Shown here: positions 44,751-58,870 of the stretch, in pieces | Position numbering within the stretch: position 1 is the stretch's first letter | Layout of the letters: every line of letters begins with the position of its first letter | Source: Plantago major | Lineage: Eukaryota; Streptophyta; Magnoliopsida; Lamiales; Plantaginaceae | Direction of reading: 5' to 3' | Assembly (NCBI GenBank): GCA_026545765.1 | Contig: CM048844.1 | Coordinates: 64,789,035 to 64,853,034 of the forward strand | DNA length: 64,000 nt | Made by a program: the position numbers and the translations under genes | The notes under the pieces: generated by a model | What the model was told of the DNA's origin: nothing | The model's input: the letters and a program-made list of their open reading frames with translations, nothing else | The model's database searches: none

Positions 44751-45720
44751 TCTTCAGTCTTTCGCTACTTGGAACCTTTCTGAGATCCAGTAAACTTTTT
44801 CATCAAGCTCGTATACTCATATTTGTAGAGTAGGTTACTGTTGGCTATATCAGCCTTCTCTCTGAGCTCAATGCCAAGCTTCTCCAGCAAGTAGCATATC
44901 TTTAGACCATAGCTTACTGTGGCCTTTGGCTCAGCAAGTCCCTTAGCGATTTTAGGCTCAAAGCCTTGAATCTTCTTCACAAACTTCATAAAGGCATACT
45001 TTCCCCAATTGAAAGGGTTTTCCAGCCTTTTGTCTTGTTGTTGCAACAAGAACATCATCATCCAGCGTACTTGGCTTATCTGGTCAGCACCTCCTTGTAG
45101 ACCATCAAAGCATCTGTGAAGAATGCATGCCAACACATCCCAGTAACCAGCAGATGTCTGGTTCTGATGTCAGCAAGCTTGAAATCAATGGGTGTATCTG
45201 GTTTTTCAAGATCACACACATCACTGTACAACTGTTTAACACCTTCAAGGAGATCATCATCCTTGGTGTCTATTTTAAAATCCTTTCTAATATTTTGAAG
45301 ATCAAACAACTTACAAAAAGTTGTTAAGTCCAAAAGGATTTCCTTTTCTTGGACCTTAGTTTTTATAGACACTATTGCAGTGCCTTCAGAAACACAGGAT
45401 ATAATCCTGGAGTTATTGTAGAATTCTAACACATCCAGTGAAGAAATTCCACTGGGAAGAGCATATAGAAAACCCTTGATTTGTGCCTTTTCAAGCAAGT
45501 CAAGAATTAGCTTCCTACCGGCTTGGTTTTCAACAGCAGTCGTGAGGTATTCCTCAATCATGGCACCACCCCAAATCATTATGTGATTTGAAGTCCAATG
45601 ATCAGGATTAAAGTCTCCTAACAATCAATTGTTTACTATAACCAACTCTGGTGCTTGCTTTTCAGCAGTACCAGTGGTAGAAGATTGGGGTTTCTGGGTA
45701 GACGAACGCTTATGAGCCAT
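44751..45720 (-). pseudogene. Sire-B accessory ORF, N-terminal part
   Basis: Starts at ATG 45718-45720 on the minus strand. Visible segments: LGDFNPDHWTSNHIMIWGGA, LDVLEFYNNSRIISCVSEG, EKEILLDLTTFCKLFDLQNI, FKLADIRTRHLLVTGMCWHA and FNWGKYAFMKFVKKIQGFEP. The best-preserved N-terminal domain of the three copies. It is interrupted at 44750 by the insertion of Sire-C. The LEFYNN..V..K.....LT segment recalls the putative plant transposon protein domain found in plant retroelements; this is from memory and unconfirmed. Confidence 0.75.
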
Positions 45721-45891
45721 CTCTTTATATAGTGCAAATGTTTTGAAAGTTTGAAAGAGATTTGGGTGAGAGATTAGTGATTCTTTGCAGAAAGACTAAC
45801 AGAAATTTGCAGAGGTTGAAGAATGGTTTTTGCTATTCTTGTGCAAGTCTGAATGTTGGATTAGGCGAAAGTAATTTCTTTTGCCAAAATC

Positions 45892-45903
45892 CTATATATA
45901 TAG
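45892..45903 (-). promoter_or_regulatory. Internal TATA element (Sire-B)
   Basis: TATATATATAGG on the minus strand, about 175 nt before the accessory ATG; equivalent to 36731-36740 in Sire-C. The noncoding junction 45904-46340 has no ORF. Confidence 0.5.
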
Positions 45904-46340
45904 CAACGTAATTCAAACAAACATATACATACAAATTTACAGAGAATTAATCTGTGAATTGCAGACAGGCATGGGTAAAAGTTTGTTCGGTATTAAATGC
46001 ATAGTGGGCCATGTCTGAATTTCAACAGTCCACTATTTACAGAGAATTAATCTCTGCCGTAAAGATCAATCGCCCATTTCATCAAGGGTCACCATTGCTT
46101 CTTCAGCAATGATCACAATCAACAATTGTAATTGTGACCATTTAATGAATTTTGGCTATTAGCTATCTGAATCACGTTTCTGTGCGAATGAGAACACTGT
46201 TTGTATCTGATTCTATCTTATACTTGTTGTCTTTTTAAAGTTTTTCACAAAGATAAAAATAATACAAATTTCAAGATAGTAGTTAGCATGAGCGGTTGTA
46301 CTATTCTCTTTGTGTTCCCTCCTCGAAAGTGATCTAGATA

Positions 46341-46472
46341 TCTGAGTACCCGTCTCAGAAATCTTCAAATAGCCATTTTACCCTTTAGCCTTTGGTTTCT
46401 GGATACCCATTCCAGATTCCTCTTTTCTGGATACCCGTTCCAGATACCTCTTCTCTGGATACTCGTTCCAGA
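46341..46472 (-). other. Post-pol hairpin array (Sire-B)
   Basis: Four 19-nt hairpins as read on the plus strand: TCTGAGTACCCGTCTCAGA (46341), TCTGGATACCCATTCCAGA (46398), TCTGGATACCCGTTCCAGA (46426) and TCTGGATACTCGTTCCAGA (46454). Same order and stems as in Sire-C; loop differences are single bases. Confidence 0.85.
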
Positions 46473-46519
46473 TTCCTTTTCTCTCTCCTTTGATATCTTC
46501 TTCAGATATCTGAACTTTT

Positions 46520-48456
46520 TTAGTTCTTTGGTAGCTCCATTAGTCCAAGACTGTGTCTTAAGGCTACGAATCTACTTTCTTGTAGTGGCTTAGTGAAGAT
46601 ATCTGCAAGTTGGTCTTCAGTGCCAATCTTGAGTATCTCTATATTACCTTTTTCAACATGGTCTCTGATGAAGTGGTGTCTAACATCAATGTGCTTTGTT
46701 CTTGCATGAAACTTAGGATTCTGAGTTGTGGCAATGGCACTTGTGTTGTCACAGAAAATGGGAGTTTTCTCTTCATTGAGTCCATAGTCTCTGAGTTGTT
46801 GTTGTATCCACAATATCTGTGAAGCACAACACCCAGCAGCAATATATTCAGCCTCTGTGGTAGATGTGGCAATTGAATTTTGTTTCTTGCTGAACCAAGA
46901 TATCAATCTAGCACCAAGAAATTGACAAGTTCCTGAGGTGCTTTTTCTATCAAGCAATGATCCAGCATAGTCGGCATCTGAATAGCCAACCAAACTCAAT
47001 CCACTATCTTTTGGATACTACAATCCAACTTCTCAAGATTTTACATACCTCAATATTTTCATAGCAATGTTGTAGTGTGATTGCATTGGATTTGTCTGAA
47101 ATCTAGCACACACTCCAACTGCATATTGAATATCAGGTCTACTAGCAGTGTGGTACAGTAGAGATCCAATCAATTTCCTATACTTGTGTTCTTCAACACT
47201 CTTGTCAGATTCAGTATAGGTCATTTTGGTTCCAATGCTCATTGGTATCTTAGCATTCTTTTCAGAAGGCTTTAGATTAAACTTATTGAGCATGTCTTTT
47301 GCATACTTTGTTTGACTAATGAATATTCCATCATTGAGTTGCTTGACTTGCGTTCTAGGAAGTAATTCAATTCTCCCATCATGCTCATCTCAAATTTACA
47401 TTTCATGAGTTCAGCAAAGTCTTCACAAAGTTGCTTGTCTTTAGATCCAAATATAATGTCATCAACATAGATTTGAACTAAAAGTAGTTTCCCATCATGG
47501 TTCAATGTGAAGAGTGTTTTATCAACATCTCCTTTCTTGAAACCACTTTCTAGTAGGTATCTGGCCAATGTATCATACCATGCTCTTGGAGCTTGTTTCA
47601 GCCCATACAGAGCTTTTTGAAGCTTATAGACCATCCTACTTTCTGAGGAAACTTCAAAACCTGGTGGTTGCTCAACATAGACTTCCTCAGCAAGTTCACC
47701 ATTTAGAAATGCACTCTTGACATCCATCTGATAAACTGTAAAGTCATTATGAGCTGCAAAGGCTATAAAGAGTCTTATTGCATCCAATCTTGCAACTGGT
47801 GCATAAGATTCATCAAAATCTAGTCCTTCAGTCTGGGTGAATCCCTTGGCAACCAACCTAGCTTTGTTTCTGGTTATTTCACCAGACTCATTCATTTTAT
47901 TTCTGAAAACCCACTTGGTTCCGATTACAGATATTCCATCAACAAATGGAACCAGTTTCCAGACTTTGTTTTTCTCAAATTGATCTAACTCTTCTTGCAT
48001 TGCAGAGATCCAATCTTGATCCTTTAATGCTTCTTCTATAGTCTTTGGTTCAATGTTTGAGATGAAACATCCATAGAGACAATTTGCATTTTCAGCGATT
48101 GCTCTTCTAGTTCTAACTCCTTGGTCTATGGGACCAATCACATCCCTTACAGCATGATTTCTTATCCATTTCATAATGGGTTTTGAACTAGTAGGATCAA
48201 TATCATTTTGGTTTGAATGTGAATTAATATGATCTTGATGAGATACTTGTGCAGTATCTGAGATATCTGACACATGGGAAATGCCATGGATATCTGACAC
48301 TCTTTCAGTATTAGAGATATTTGAATCTTGCATTTCAGCAATCTCATTTTCAGATACCTTTTCATGATGAAGGTTCTCAGTAACCTGTTCCATTTCTGGA
48401 ATTCTCATAGGAAATTCTTCATCATGTCTTAGAGTCATCTGGTTGTTACTAAGCAT
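46520..48456 (-). pseudogene. Sire-B reverse transcriptase and RNase H
   Basis: Long open stretches with [79 protein letters not shown] and [15 protein letters not shown]. RNase H reads GYSDADYAGSLLDRKSTSGT, TTEAEYIAAGCCASQILW and ADIFTKPLQESRF, closing at 46520. The N-terminal side holds the usual acidic linker after integrase. Broken at a few places. Confidence 0.9.
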
Positions 48457-48513
48457 AGGTTGCTTTTCATCGTCAGACTCATCCTCTATTTGAATGATAG
48501 AATTGTTTTCTTC

Positions 48514-49881
48514 TCAGGATCCTTTTTCAGAATCTTTAATCATCAGTTCTTTGAACCTATCTGAGAGATCATCATTCAAGAGTATTTTCTTGTTTTCTTC
48601 ATAGAATACTACATGAACAGATTCCTCAATCTTTTGCGTTCTTTTGTTGTAGATTCTATAGGCTTTGCTATTCAGAGAATAACCAAGAAATACTCCTTCA
48701 TCTGCCTTTGGTTGAAATGTTCTCAAGTATTCTTTTCCATTGTTAAGAACGAAACATCTGCAACCAAACACCCTTAGATGTTTGATAGGGGGTCTACCAA
48801 TGAAAAGCTCGTAAGGAGTTTTATCATGGTGTTTGTTAATCAGACATCTATTTTGAGTGTAGCATGCTGTGTTTACAGCTTCAACCCAATAGATTTCACT
48901 TATTTCAGTGTCAGCAAGAATTGTTCTTGCTACTTCTTTCAGGGTCCTATTCTTTCTTTCAGCAACACCATTTTGTTGTGGTGTCCTTACAGAAGATAGT
49001 TGATGCTATATACCTTTGCAAGTACAAAACTCTTTTATGTACTGGTTTACAAACTTTGTACCATGGTCTATTCAGATTACAGATACCTTGTCATTTTTCG
49101 TGACTTCGAGCTTATTCAGCAAGTTGGGTATCTCAACCCTTGCATCATATTTGTGTTTGAGAAAGACAACCAAAGTGAATCTTGAGTAATCATCAACAAC
49201 AACCAGACCATACTTCTTTCCTACATAGCTAGTTACAGAGGATGCAAAAAGATCCATATGTAACATTTGCAGTGGCATTTCACTGGAATGTCTAGTTTTA
49301 GACTTGAAAGATGTTTTGGATTGTTTTCCCATTTGGCAAGCTGAGCATACACCTTATTTTCTATATGCCATTTTGGGTAAACCAACCACCATCTCTTTCT
49401 TGGCTAGCTTATTCAGAGTTTTGAAATTCAAGTGACTCATTCTTTTATGCCATAGCCAATTTTCTTCAGTGTGGCCAGATTGACTCACCATGAGACGTTC
49501 TTCAGTTCTGGCGGATGCCCAATCAGCAACATAAAGATTTCCTTTACGCCTTACAACCAAGACAGTCTGCTTTGACTCATTGTCAATCACTTTACATAGT
49601 TTTGTCATGATCTTGACAGTGTACCCTTTGTCTACTAGTTGACTCATGCTTAGGAGATTATATTTCAATCCCTTTACATGAAGTACTTCAGAAATTGTAA
49701 GGGCTCCAAACTTCAAATTGCCAAAACCTATGGTTGGATTTTCATGTCCTCCAGCAAACCTGATAATTGGTCCATCATTGCACTTTCTGTAGTCAATCAG
49801 ATTTGCTTTGTCTCCTGTCATGTGCTTCCCACATCCACTATCAAAATGCCACTTTGAATTAGTCTTTAGAGTGTTCTGCAC
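48514..49881 (-). pseudogene. Sire-B integrase and protease region
   Basis: Protease FDSGCGKHMTGDKANL at about 49815-49860. The pre-integrase block follows (LWHKRMSHLNFKTLNKLAKK), then the integrase core (LHMDLFASSVTSYVGKKYG, VVVDDYSRFTLVVFLKHK). Last are the downstream [33 protein letters not shown] segments. Broken. Confidence 0.9.
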
Positions 49882-49899
49882 AAAACAGGAAACAGGAGA

Positions 49900-51614
49900 T
49901 TAGGTTCTCATACCAACAATGGAACCATATGGACTAAAGAATCTTCCAGTAGGAATCCATTTTTGAATGAATTTCTTAGGAACATTCTTTTGTCTAACAG
50001 GAACATAAGGAGGAATTTTAGTTAAATGATTAGTATCATTGTTATTAAGAACTATTTTCTTCCTTGGTGTGTTCCTTGGTACTTTTAGATACCTGTCAGG
50101 TTTCTGAGTCTGGTTCTCAGCAAACTTAGCTTTCCTAGCCAGATTTCTTCTAGCCCTGGCATTCAGATTTTCAGTGGCTTCATTCATTTTCCACTTCTGA
50201 TAATTGATGTGAGCAATTCTAGCCTTTAACCATCGTTCTTGCCCTTGTTTGTACTCATGAGCAAGTTGTTTCCCGATGGCTTTATAGCCAATACCATTCC
50301 GAGCACCTGGTTCTATCTGAGATCTTTTCTCAGCAGCTTTGCTAGTCTCTGGATAATCTATTTTCTTTCCAGAAAACGTGACATAGGAGAATTTGTCAGC
50401 TCCTTCAATTTTTCCTTTCAGAGAGACATAGCACTGTGGGTGATTGCACTTTTCAGTGTTATGTTTCTTTTCAGAAACATTCCCAACAGTTTTCCTTGGG
50501 ACTTGTTTTTCCCACAAAGGCTTGGTCGCAACTGCCTTTCCTTTGTCAACAACCTTAGCTTTCTGACTGATACTGTAGATTGTTTGGGAATCACCTTGAT
50601 GAGCACTGACAAATGTTCATCTTTCATCACTCTTATTCAGAGTGGTAGAACTATCTGTGTGTGTGTCCAGCCCAAGTCCTCTCTTTTCTGAAGAATCTCT
50701 TAAATAAGATTGTACTTCAGTAAGAGTGTCATTAGCTTTGGCATAAGATTGAAAAGATAATTCTTTCTTTTTGAGTTCTTCATTCTCAGAAAGAAGATCT
50801 TCACATTTCGTTTGAAGATTGGCCAATGCTTCTTTATGTGACTTTTCGGTCTCAGATATCTGAGCCTTGAGAAATGCATTTTCAGCATCCTTTTTCTTAG
50901 ATATCTTGAGTATTTGTGAATTTTCCTTTACAAGAGAATTCTTTTCTTCTTCAATAATTTCGGCTCTAGCTCGGACCATTAGAAATTCTCTTTTGTAGAG
51001 ATCAAGTTCTCTTCTGAGATTTTCCAGATCTTTGATTCCTTCTTCATCACTTTCATAAGTATAACAGGAAGTATGTGTTACCTCATCAGCCATTAGACAA
51101 GGTTCAATGTTGGAGATATCTGGAAAGATCTCTTCAGCCATTCCACACACTTCTTTCTTCTTTTGTCCAAAGTCAATTACTTCATGAGAAACACTGCATA
51201 TTTCTGGAGAAGGCAGTGTGGAATCATCTGAGTCTTCATCCTCAGAATCAGACTCAATGTCTAGAGCATCCAGTTGGAGTTGGATCTTTTTCCTTTCTTC
51301 AGTGAGCATAGATCTTTGACTTCTTTTGAAGATTCTTCTATCTTTCTTGTCACCCGTCTTAAGTTTGTTGAAGGCAGGACAATCCTTCTTGAAATGACCA
51401 GGTTTCTAACAATAGAAACAGATATCATTTCCGATTTCTGCTTCCTCAGTACTTGATGCTTTCTTAGCCGGCTTGTTCAGCGAGCTTTGCATATTTTTGT
51501 ACTGGTGATAGTTTGAGCCTAGATGCCTTCAGATTCTCTTTGGCTTTTCTTCTCTCAATTTCTCGACTGACATATTTTTCCATTTGCTTTACAGCAAGAG
51601 CATCCTCAGTCACC
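49900..51614 (-). pseudogene. Sire-B gag C-terminal part and coiled-coil spacer
   Basis: Contains the acidic DSEDEDSDDSTLPSPE segment and heptad-rich helices (LRRELDLYKREFLMVRARAE, KKDAENAFLKAQISETEKSH) in one long open stretch, followed by a basic tail. The zinc-knuckle zone lies near 51380-51425 and a basic gag segment near 51540-51600. The region is cut at 51614/51619 by the insertion of Sire-D, so the rest of gag is outside the window. Confidence 0.8.
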
Positions 51615-51619
51615 TCCTT

Positions 51620-53258
51620 TGTTGGTCCAGATAACGGCAAAGTAAAATACTAGAGGGGGGGGGGGGGTGAATAGTCTTTTAAAACTTTTGTCGATAAAAA
51701 CTATTTCTCAGATATCTGTGTAGATATCTGATACTTAGATTCAGAGCGCGGAAGACTTAAGATAGATAAGTGCAGAAACAGTTAAAGTGTGTGTGTGTGT
51801 TGCTGAAATGTAAGTACAGAAAAGTAAATAACACAGCGAGTATAGTGGTATCTGGAGGTGGCGTAATCCTCCAACTAATCCACTTCGGTCTTCCAAAGAC
51901 CTAGAATTCACTAGAATAGATAATTGAGGTCACCTTACAAAAATCCTATTCTAAAATTCCTTAAACAAATGGTTCCCAACCAAATGTTCCCCGAGTTGTT
52001 CCCGGCTTTCCACCAAGTACTTCTGTACTCGAAACCTTTTGAGCTATTCCTAGCTTCCCAAGCTAAGTACTTCTGTGCTCAATAACCTTGGAGTTATTCC
52101 TTAGTTTCTCAAACTAAGTACTTCACATACTCCACGATGATGGTGTTGGTTTTGGTTTGAGTTGTCAGATGAGCTTCTTTAATAACTTTTCAGTTAATCA
52201 GATAGCTCTGTGAATCAAGTATACTTAATACACTTTTCAATGTATGGTATCTTGTTCTTTTTACTGACCCAAGTCTTAGATAAATGTTCTAGAGAATGAA
52301 TCTCAGATACTTGATCTTTCAATTCAACTCTTTCACAGATAGCTGTGCTTGTTTAGGATCAGGACACTTAGAACTTTAGTACTACTTAAGATTAGGAGCT
52401 TTGGTCGCAACAGAAAGCTTTGAGGATAAGTAGTTTGCTTGAGAGAATATGTTCGTGTAAATGTTGTGTCTCTAAGATTCAGCGTGTCTTCTCAAGCAGT
52501 CTAAGTGTTGATATTTATAGATGAATTTGAGTGTCGTTTGAATAGTATCCGTTAGGCTTAAATCAAATTCAAACTATTGATATCTGTGTATAGTACTGTA
52601 GCAGGTTTGTCTTCTTCTTCAGAAGCTACCGTTGCTTTTGTTCAGACATCTCTGTCCGTGCATTTAATGCATTGTACTATACTTTTGTCTCAGTAGTAAG
52701 CGGAACTATGCTTTGTATCGAGACAACCTTGATCGATTTCTCGATTACGTACGCGTTCTTATCTTTAACTTCGGATACCACTTTTATTGAAACAACTTTG
52801 TTTGCAATATATATATTTCTTTTCGAAATGTGGTTAAAGCTCAAGGTATCCGAGAATAGATATGTGGACACTTTCCTTGTTTTCGAGATAGACCTTTTAT
52901 TTCTCAAATATCTCTTGTGACAGTTTGTTTAAAACTATTCGTGTCTTCAAGATATCCGCCAAGGTATCTGTAAAAGCTTTGATAATCTTGTGCGGTTTCT
53001 TCAAATCTTCAATGTTGAACTTGTTCTGCTTGGATGTCTTCTTCTTGGTCTTCTCTTCATAAAATAAAAATTACATTTTGAGACCTAACATCCTATACAA
53101 GATTAGCTAGACTATCATACTTAGTGGGTTTCCTCTTTTACAATGTTCAAGTGAACCATGAGTACTAATCAACTTTCTGAGACTAAGATAAGTCATCATG
53201 TTGCTGATCAAAATCTAAACAGATATTTCTAACAAAATATCTAACAAATTTCCTAACA
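51620..53258 (-). repeat. Sire-D 3' LTR
   Basis: 1,639 bp. On the minus strand it starts with three 12-bp units (TGTTAGGAAATT, TGTTAGATATTT, TGTTAGAAATAT) and ends CTGGACCAACA. TATA at 52511-52519, hairpin modules about 51988-52137, and a G-run at about 51655-51667. The polypurine tract AAAAAGGGGGAAATT lies at 53259-53273; 53274-53640 is noncoding. Confidence 0.9.
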
Positions 53259-53640
53259 AATTTCCCCCTTTTTGATCAGTCAACGATGACTATCTGACCT
53301 ATTACAAATCTGGATGAGTGAACAATCCAACACTTAATCATTTCTTAAGATTTTTCAATTCATTCAATTAAGTGCAGCAAGTAAACATCAACCAAATCAC
53401 AAGGTGTGATCTTTGCTGACAAGTTATCTTTTATAGAATACTATCTGAGAGTAAGTTCTTCAGATAAGTTACAAAGAAAGATTACAGATAACTTCAATAC
53501 ATACAACAAGTTTAGCTCAGTCAGCAAAAATACAAAAAAAACTACATAGTAAATTAGGACAATAGGAGTAACCAAGCTCCAAGTAAACATCCTAATAGAC
53601 TAGTCTTCAAGTCTTCAACTCTTCAAGTCTTCAACAGTAT

Positions 53641-56600
53641 TTCTATGGATCAGTCTGCAAATTTCCTATCTCCAAACCTTTTGATGTCATCAGAATAATC
53701 ATAGAGAAGTGTTCCGACGAGCATCTCAGTGTCTCTGGCAAATCCACAGACCTCTTTGTAGGTTTTGGTAGGATTTTTCTTGACAAAATGTTTGACCCAC
53801 AGATACTTTCCCCACTTCCAGGCATGCTCTATTCTGATATCTGAAAGCTTGAAGTATTTGTAGATAATCCTCAAGATATCTGATGTCACCCTTGTATTGA
53901 TCTTCAGTTAGATAGAACGACTCATAGGGTTCCACAGCGAGTCTTGCTCTTGTGCCTGTTCCTGTGATATTGATTGCATGCACATCATCGGCTTTCCATA
54001 TGGACATTCATCGAGAGGTCCTTTCTCATGGCTTGATTCTCTTGACAACTTCAAAATCCAACCAGGCTTTAATGTGATTGGTGTTGATCAAGGTTGGCTT
54101 ATCTTTTCTCCATGCCATAAGTTGTTTATGGATTGGTTCTGGAAATCTTGAATTTACCAGTAGATGCTTAAGTTCGTAATCCAATAGCCATTTTTCGATT
54201 GATGCACACAGAGCGGAGGAATCATTGTCATTCTTCACATACTCTATTTTGGCTTCTTCTGGCCTGAGTGGAAGTTGACTTTGTCTTTGTCTTTGCTCAG
54301 CTCTCAGTTTGTTCCTTCTCTGTCTTGAATTCTCTTTGGGGTTGTTGCTTGAAGAACCACCCTGGATAGACTTGGTATTTCCAGAGGGTGTTTTAGATGC
54401 TAGGGGCTTTGCAGCTATGGGCTCAGTTAGGCTTCAATTTTCCTTTTTCTGTGAAGAGGAGCTTCATCTTCATCAGTTTCCTCATCATCATCAAGATTGA
54501 ATCTTGTGAGAGTTTTACAGCCTTCTTCATTGCCCAGGGACTTGATTTGGGCTTCTTCTTTTTCTTCAGAAGATTCATCAATCCCTTTAACCTGTCTTCT
54601 CCTTGAAGCCTTGGTACTCCTTGGAGGTTTCTGTGCCATGGCCCTTGTTATCATTGTAGTTCCTTCAGTAGGTTTCTGGGAAGCAGCTACTATTTGCAAA
54701 GCAGCTTGGCTTGAGGAGGGTTCATTGATTCTGAGTGGTGGCTGGGAAGTTTTCATGTTTCTTCTTCCTCTCTGAGCCGCACCAGCTCCAGATTTCTTCT
54801 TGTTTTCTTCTCCTTCTTCCCATTCCCCCTGACTTTGAGGTCCAGATTTGTACACTCTTTCCCCCTTAGTCATTGTTGCCTGACTCAGTCTCATAAAAGA
54901 ATCTGAGAGAGAGTTAAAATGCCCTTGCAAATAATTGTAGGCAGTGACCAACTTCTGAAGTTCGGCTTTGAGCTCCTGATTTTGCTTGATAAGTCCATTG
55001 TCCTTATCCTCGAGCTCGCTTGATGGGCCTAGGATGGCATCTGCTTTTCCAGCAGTGTAACTTGCCTCTTGGAAAGCTTTTTCAGCTAAAGACGCATCAT
55101 CGTCCCTTATCATTCCCAGATCTTTCTGAGCAATGACTATGCTAGTTGTTCTCTGAGTGATGAGCTCAGTGAACTTTTTCATTTCAGAGGGGACGGAGGC
55201 AATTACTTCCTTGTTCTGTGAAGACATCTCCTTTTTCAGATGAGCCAGTACTTGGTATCTGTTCATGTATTCATGGGAGTGGACATTTGGCAGTTTGCTG
55301 AAAGTTTCAGGAGTAATCCGTTTCCTTTTCAAGTGTGAAACCGCGAGATGTTCATTGCGGTGCTCTGCCAAAGTCTTGTCTTCTTCATCGTCTGAGTAAT
55401 CAACCCAGTGATCTTCATCCTCTTGGACATTCTCATCGATTGTGTCGAGTCCAGCAACCATCTCAGAGATTGGTTTCTTCCCTTTTTGGGAGGAGGATGG
55501 TACTTCTTTTGAAGATGATGCAGCCTTAGCATCATGCTTAATTTCAGATACTTCTTCAGTATCGAGTTCTTTGGTGATGTCATTTACAGCATCCTGTAGC
55601 TCTTTAACCTCAGAGTAAGCAATCATCTCTTGCAGATATTGATCTTGTAGTTGGTCAAGCTTGTCTCTGGATTTAGCTATCTGGTCTTCCAGTTGAAGAT
55701 GGAGTTGTTGTTCTTCTTCCAACAGTTGTCTGAGTTGAGCAGTTCTGGATTGAGTATTCAACAATTTCTGAGCGATTTCCTCAGAATCCTCAACTACTTG
55801 TTCAGTAATAACCTTTTGTTGGGAAGATGGATGAGTTGACTTTTGAGGGGATGGAGACGGAGATTTCTGTGCTTTCCTCTCAGTTTGCTTTTTCAGCAGT
55901 TGAGGCATGATTTCTTTGTGAAATTCCTCCGGTCCACAGTGCGAGGCATCATCATCATCCTTTTTGTCTGTCATCCTTTTGGTGATGGTCGTTGGGAGGT
56001 TCATCGATCGTTTTGTTTATCTCTTCCTCCTCATCATCTTGAGATACAAGATTGATCACTTCAGAATAGTGATCTTACGCCCATTAACCTCTTCTTGTTG
56101 GAAGGTATAAATTGCGTAGTGCAGGGCGGCTTGAATGCCATCTGTAATCTTGTATGACCATCACTGTTCAAAGGCTTGAAACAAATCAGGCGCCACTTCT
56201 GGAGAAATCCTTATGCAATAGAGTCGCTTGTGTCTTTATTCGGTAGGAACATTGCATGGATATATGTCTCCAAGTCAAGAGCTCGTGCTAAATCGGTTGG
56301 TTGATCTGTGATTCTCAATATTTCAGAGAGATCAGAGCACCTTAACCTTTGCCATTTCTTGAAGCATTGAATATGCTTTGGCAGGGTTTGAGCTTTGAAG
56401 AAGGGAAGTAGGTCCCTTTTCTCATCATTTGGAGCCTGCTTTGCACTCGTTTGAGCCTGAAAGAAAGAGTTTTGAGTGAGCTTCAAAACTTTTGTAGATA
56501 TCTGAGAAGAAGTGTAGTTTAGTTTCTGAGTTACCTGAGTAAGTACTTGTGCTCGAGACTTGTGCTACTGAGACAATTGGTGTCTCAGATATCTTGTTGT

Positions 56601-58680
56601 GAGGTGGAGAATTGGAAGTCTGGTCCTCATCAACCTTTCTTTCTTGAACCTGAGAATTAAGATTAATACAATACTTAGGAAATTATTTGAAAGAATTTGT
56701 GTAAAAATGCTTTAATGAGTTCTGAGTTTTGGACTTACTTCCTCAATAGGAAGCTCAGAGTCATTTTTCTCAGAAACTTTCTCAGTTTCTGGTATTCTTT
56801 CATGTGATGTTGCCTTGGGAGCTTCATCAATTTCCATTGATGCAGGGGATGTCGCAACTTTTTCCCTTTGCATTTCTACTTCTGAATGAGCCTGTAAGTA
56901 GAAAGTATTGAATATTTTAGAAGAAGTTTAAGATAACCCATGATGAAGAATACTTATCACTGATTTTTCATGTACCTTCATGCTAGAAGGCTCAATGATG
57001 TGTTCTTCAGAAACCTTGTTGGTCTCTGGGTTCGTCTCTGGCATTTCTGCCTTATCTTCCTCTTTCTCAGTTGGAGCCTGTTAGAAACATTTACTTTAAA
57101 TGATTAAGCACATAGACAAATGACTGAAAAGTGTTATCTTAAGAATCAATTATCACCTGTGGTACAGGCTCAGATTACTTAAGAGGCGAGGTTGGGGTAA
57201 CCTCCTTCTCAGTTTCTGAGGCAAGCTTTCCAGCTTCCTCTTGTTTCTGTGTTTCTAACTCAGCCTGTAACAAAGAATTTTCATATAAGTAACAAGATAT
57301 ACAAGCATAAAATTTTAGTAACCTTAGCCCGTTTTGATCTTTCTAGGACTTGAGAGATGACTAGTTCATCATCTTCATCGTCAGAGCTCTCATCAGCATT
57401 AGGAACTGATTGGTCCATAATTCCTGCGGTTTCTGCAGATAGGGCTTGGTGTTTTTCACCACTTTTGGCAGCATTTATGAGTTCATCAGCAAGGCTTTCT
57501 GTAATAGTCTTCACATTTCTGAAAGCACTTTCTCTTGCTGAGTCTACTTGTTCAGTAGTTGATGACTCTTTTGCAGCATTGATGAGTTGATCTGCCTTTA
57601 TCAGTTCATCGGCAAGGCCTGCAGATATCTGAGAATCGACAACCTCAATGGGTGTGTCTTCTGATTTGCCAGCAGACTTCTTTCTTGAAGTTCTGGGATT
57701 CTTGGTCGCAACCTTTTCTTCAGATACCTTTTCAGACTTTCACTTCTTAGAACCTTTCTGAGACCCAGTAACCTTTTTCATCAAGTTTGTATACTCATAT
57801 TTGTAGAGTAGGTTACTGTTGGCTATTTCAAATTGCCTCTCGAGCTCAATGCCAAGCTTCTCCAAAGAAGTAGCATATCTTCGGACCATAGCTCATGACC
57901 TTTGGCTCGGCGAGTCCTGTGGCGATGTTAGGCTCGAAGCCTTGACTCTTCTTCTCGCAGTTCATGAAGGCGTACTTTCCCCGATTAAAAGGGTTTTCCA
58001 AATTTTTGTCTTGTTGATTCAGCGAACATCATGATCCATCGTTCTTGGCTTATCTGGTCAGCACCTCCTTGTAGACCATCAAAGCATCTGTGAAGAATGC
58101 AAGCCAATACATCCCAGTGAACCATCAGATGTCTAGTTCAGATGTCAGCAAGCTTGAACTCAGTGGGTGTATCTGATTTTTCAAGATCACACACGTCACT
58201 GTACAATTGTTTAACACCTTCAAGGAGATCATCATCCTTGGTGTTTATTTCAAAATCCTTTCCAAGATTTTGAAACTCAAACAACTTTCTGAGTTGTTAA
58301 GTCCGTATGATTTCCTTTCCTTGATCGAGGTTTTGTGAACACTATTGCGGTGCCTTGAAACACAGAAATTATCCTCGAGTTGTTGTAGAATTTCAACACA
58401 TCGGTGATGAAATTCCACTTGAAAGCGGATAGAAAACCCTTGATTTGTGCCTTTTCAAGCATGTCAAGAATCGGCGATTCATCGGCTTGGTTCTCTATTG
58501 CGTGGTGAGGTATTCCTCAACCATGGCACCACCCCAAATCATTCTGTGATTTGAAGTCCAATGGTCAGGATTAAAATCTCCTAGCAGTCGGTTGTTCACA
58601 ATAACCAACTCTGGTGTTTGCTTTTCAGCAGTACCAGTGGAGGATTGAGATTTCTGTGTGGAAGAATTCTTTGGGGCCAT
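53641..58680 (-). pseudogene. Sire-D accessory ORF
   Basis: Starts at ATG 58678-58680 (MAPKNSSTQKSQSSTGTAEK) and ends near 53650. Same parts as in Sire-B: N-terminal domain (LGDFNPDHWTSNHRMIWGGA), Lys-rich tract, acidic segments (ESSDDEDDELVISQVLERSK), exon-like blocks with ~80-nt gaps, and a long coiled-coil stretch that is open for 525 codons (54427-56004; EEEQQLHLQLEDQIAKSRDK). It closes with the conserved C-terminal domain (KWGKYLWVKHFVKKNPTKTY). One of the intron-like gaps seen in the other copies appears to be lost together with neighbouring blocks. Broken; function unknown. Confidence 0.75.
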
Positions 58681-58870
58681 CTCTTTATATAGTGTAGGGA
58701 ATTTGGATTGGTGTTTGAAAGAGATTTGATTCAGTAATTCTTTGCAAAAAAACTTAATCTTGATTTGCAGAGATTGTAGAAGGTTTGCAGAGAATCAAGA
58801 GAAGGTTTTGCTATTTTTGTGCAAGTCGGAATTTTGGATTAGGCGAAAGTGATTTCTTTTGCCAAAATCC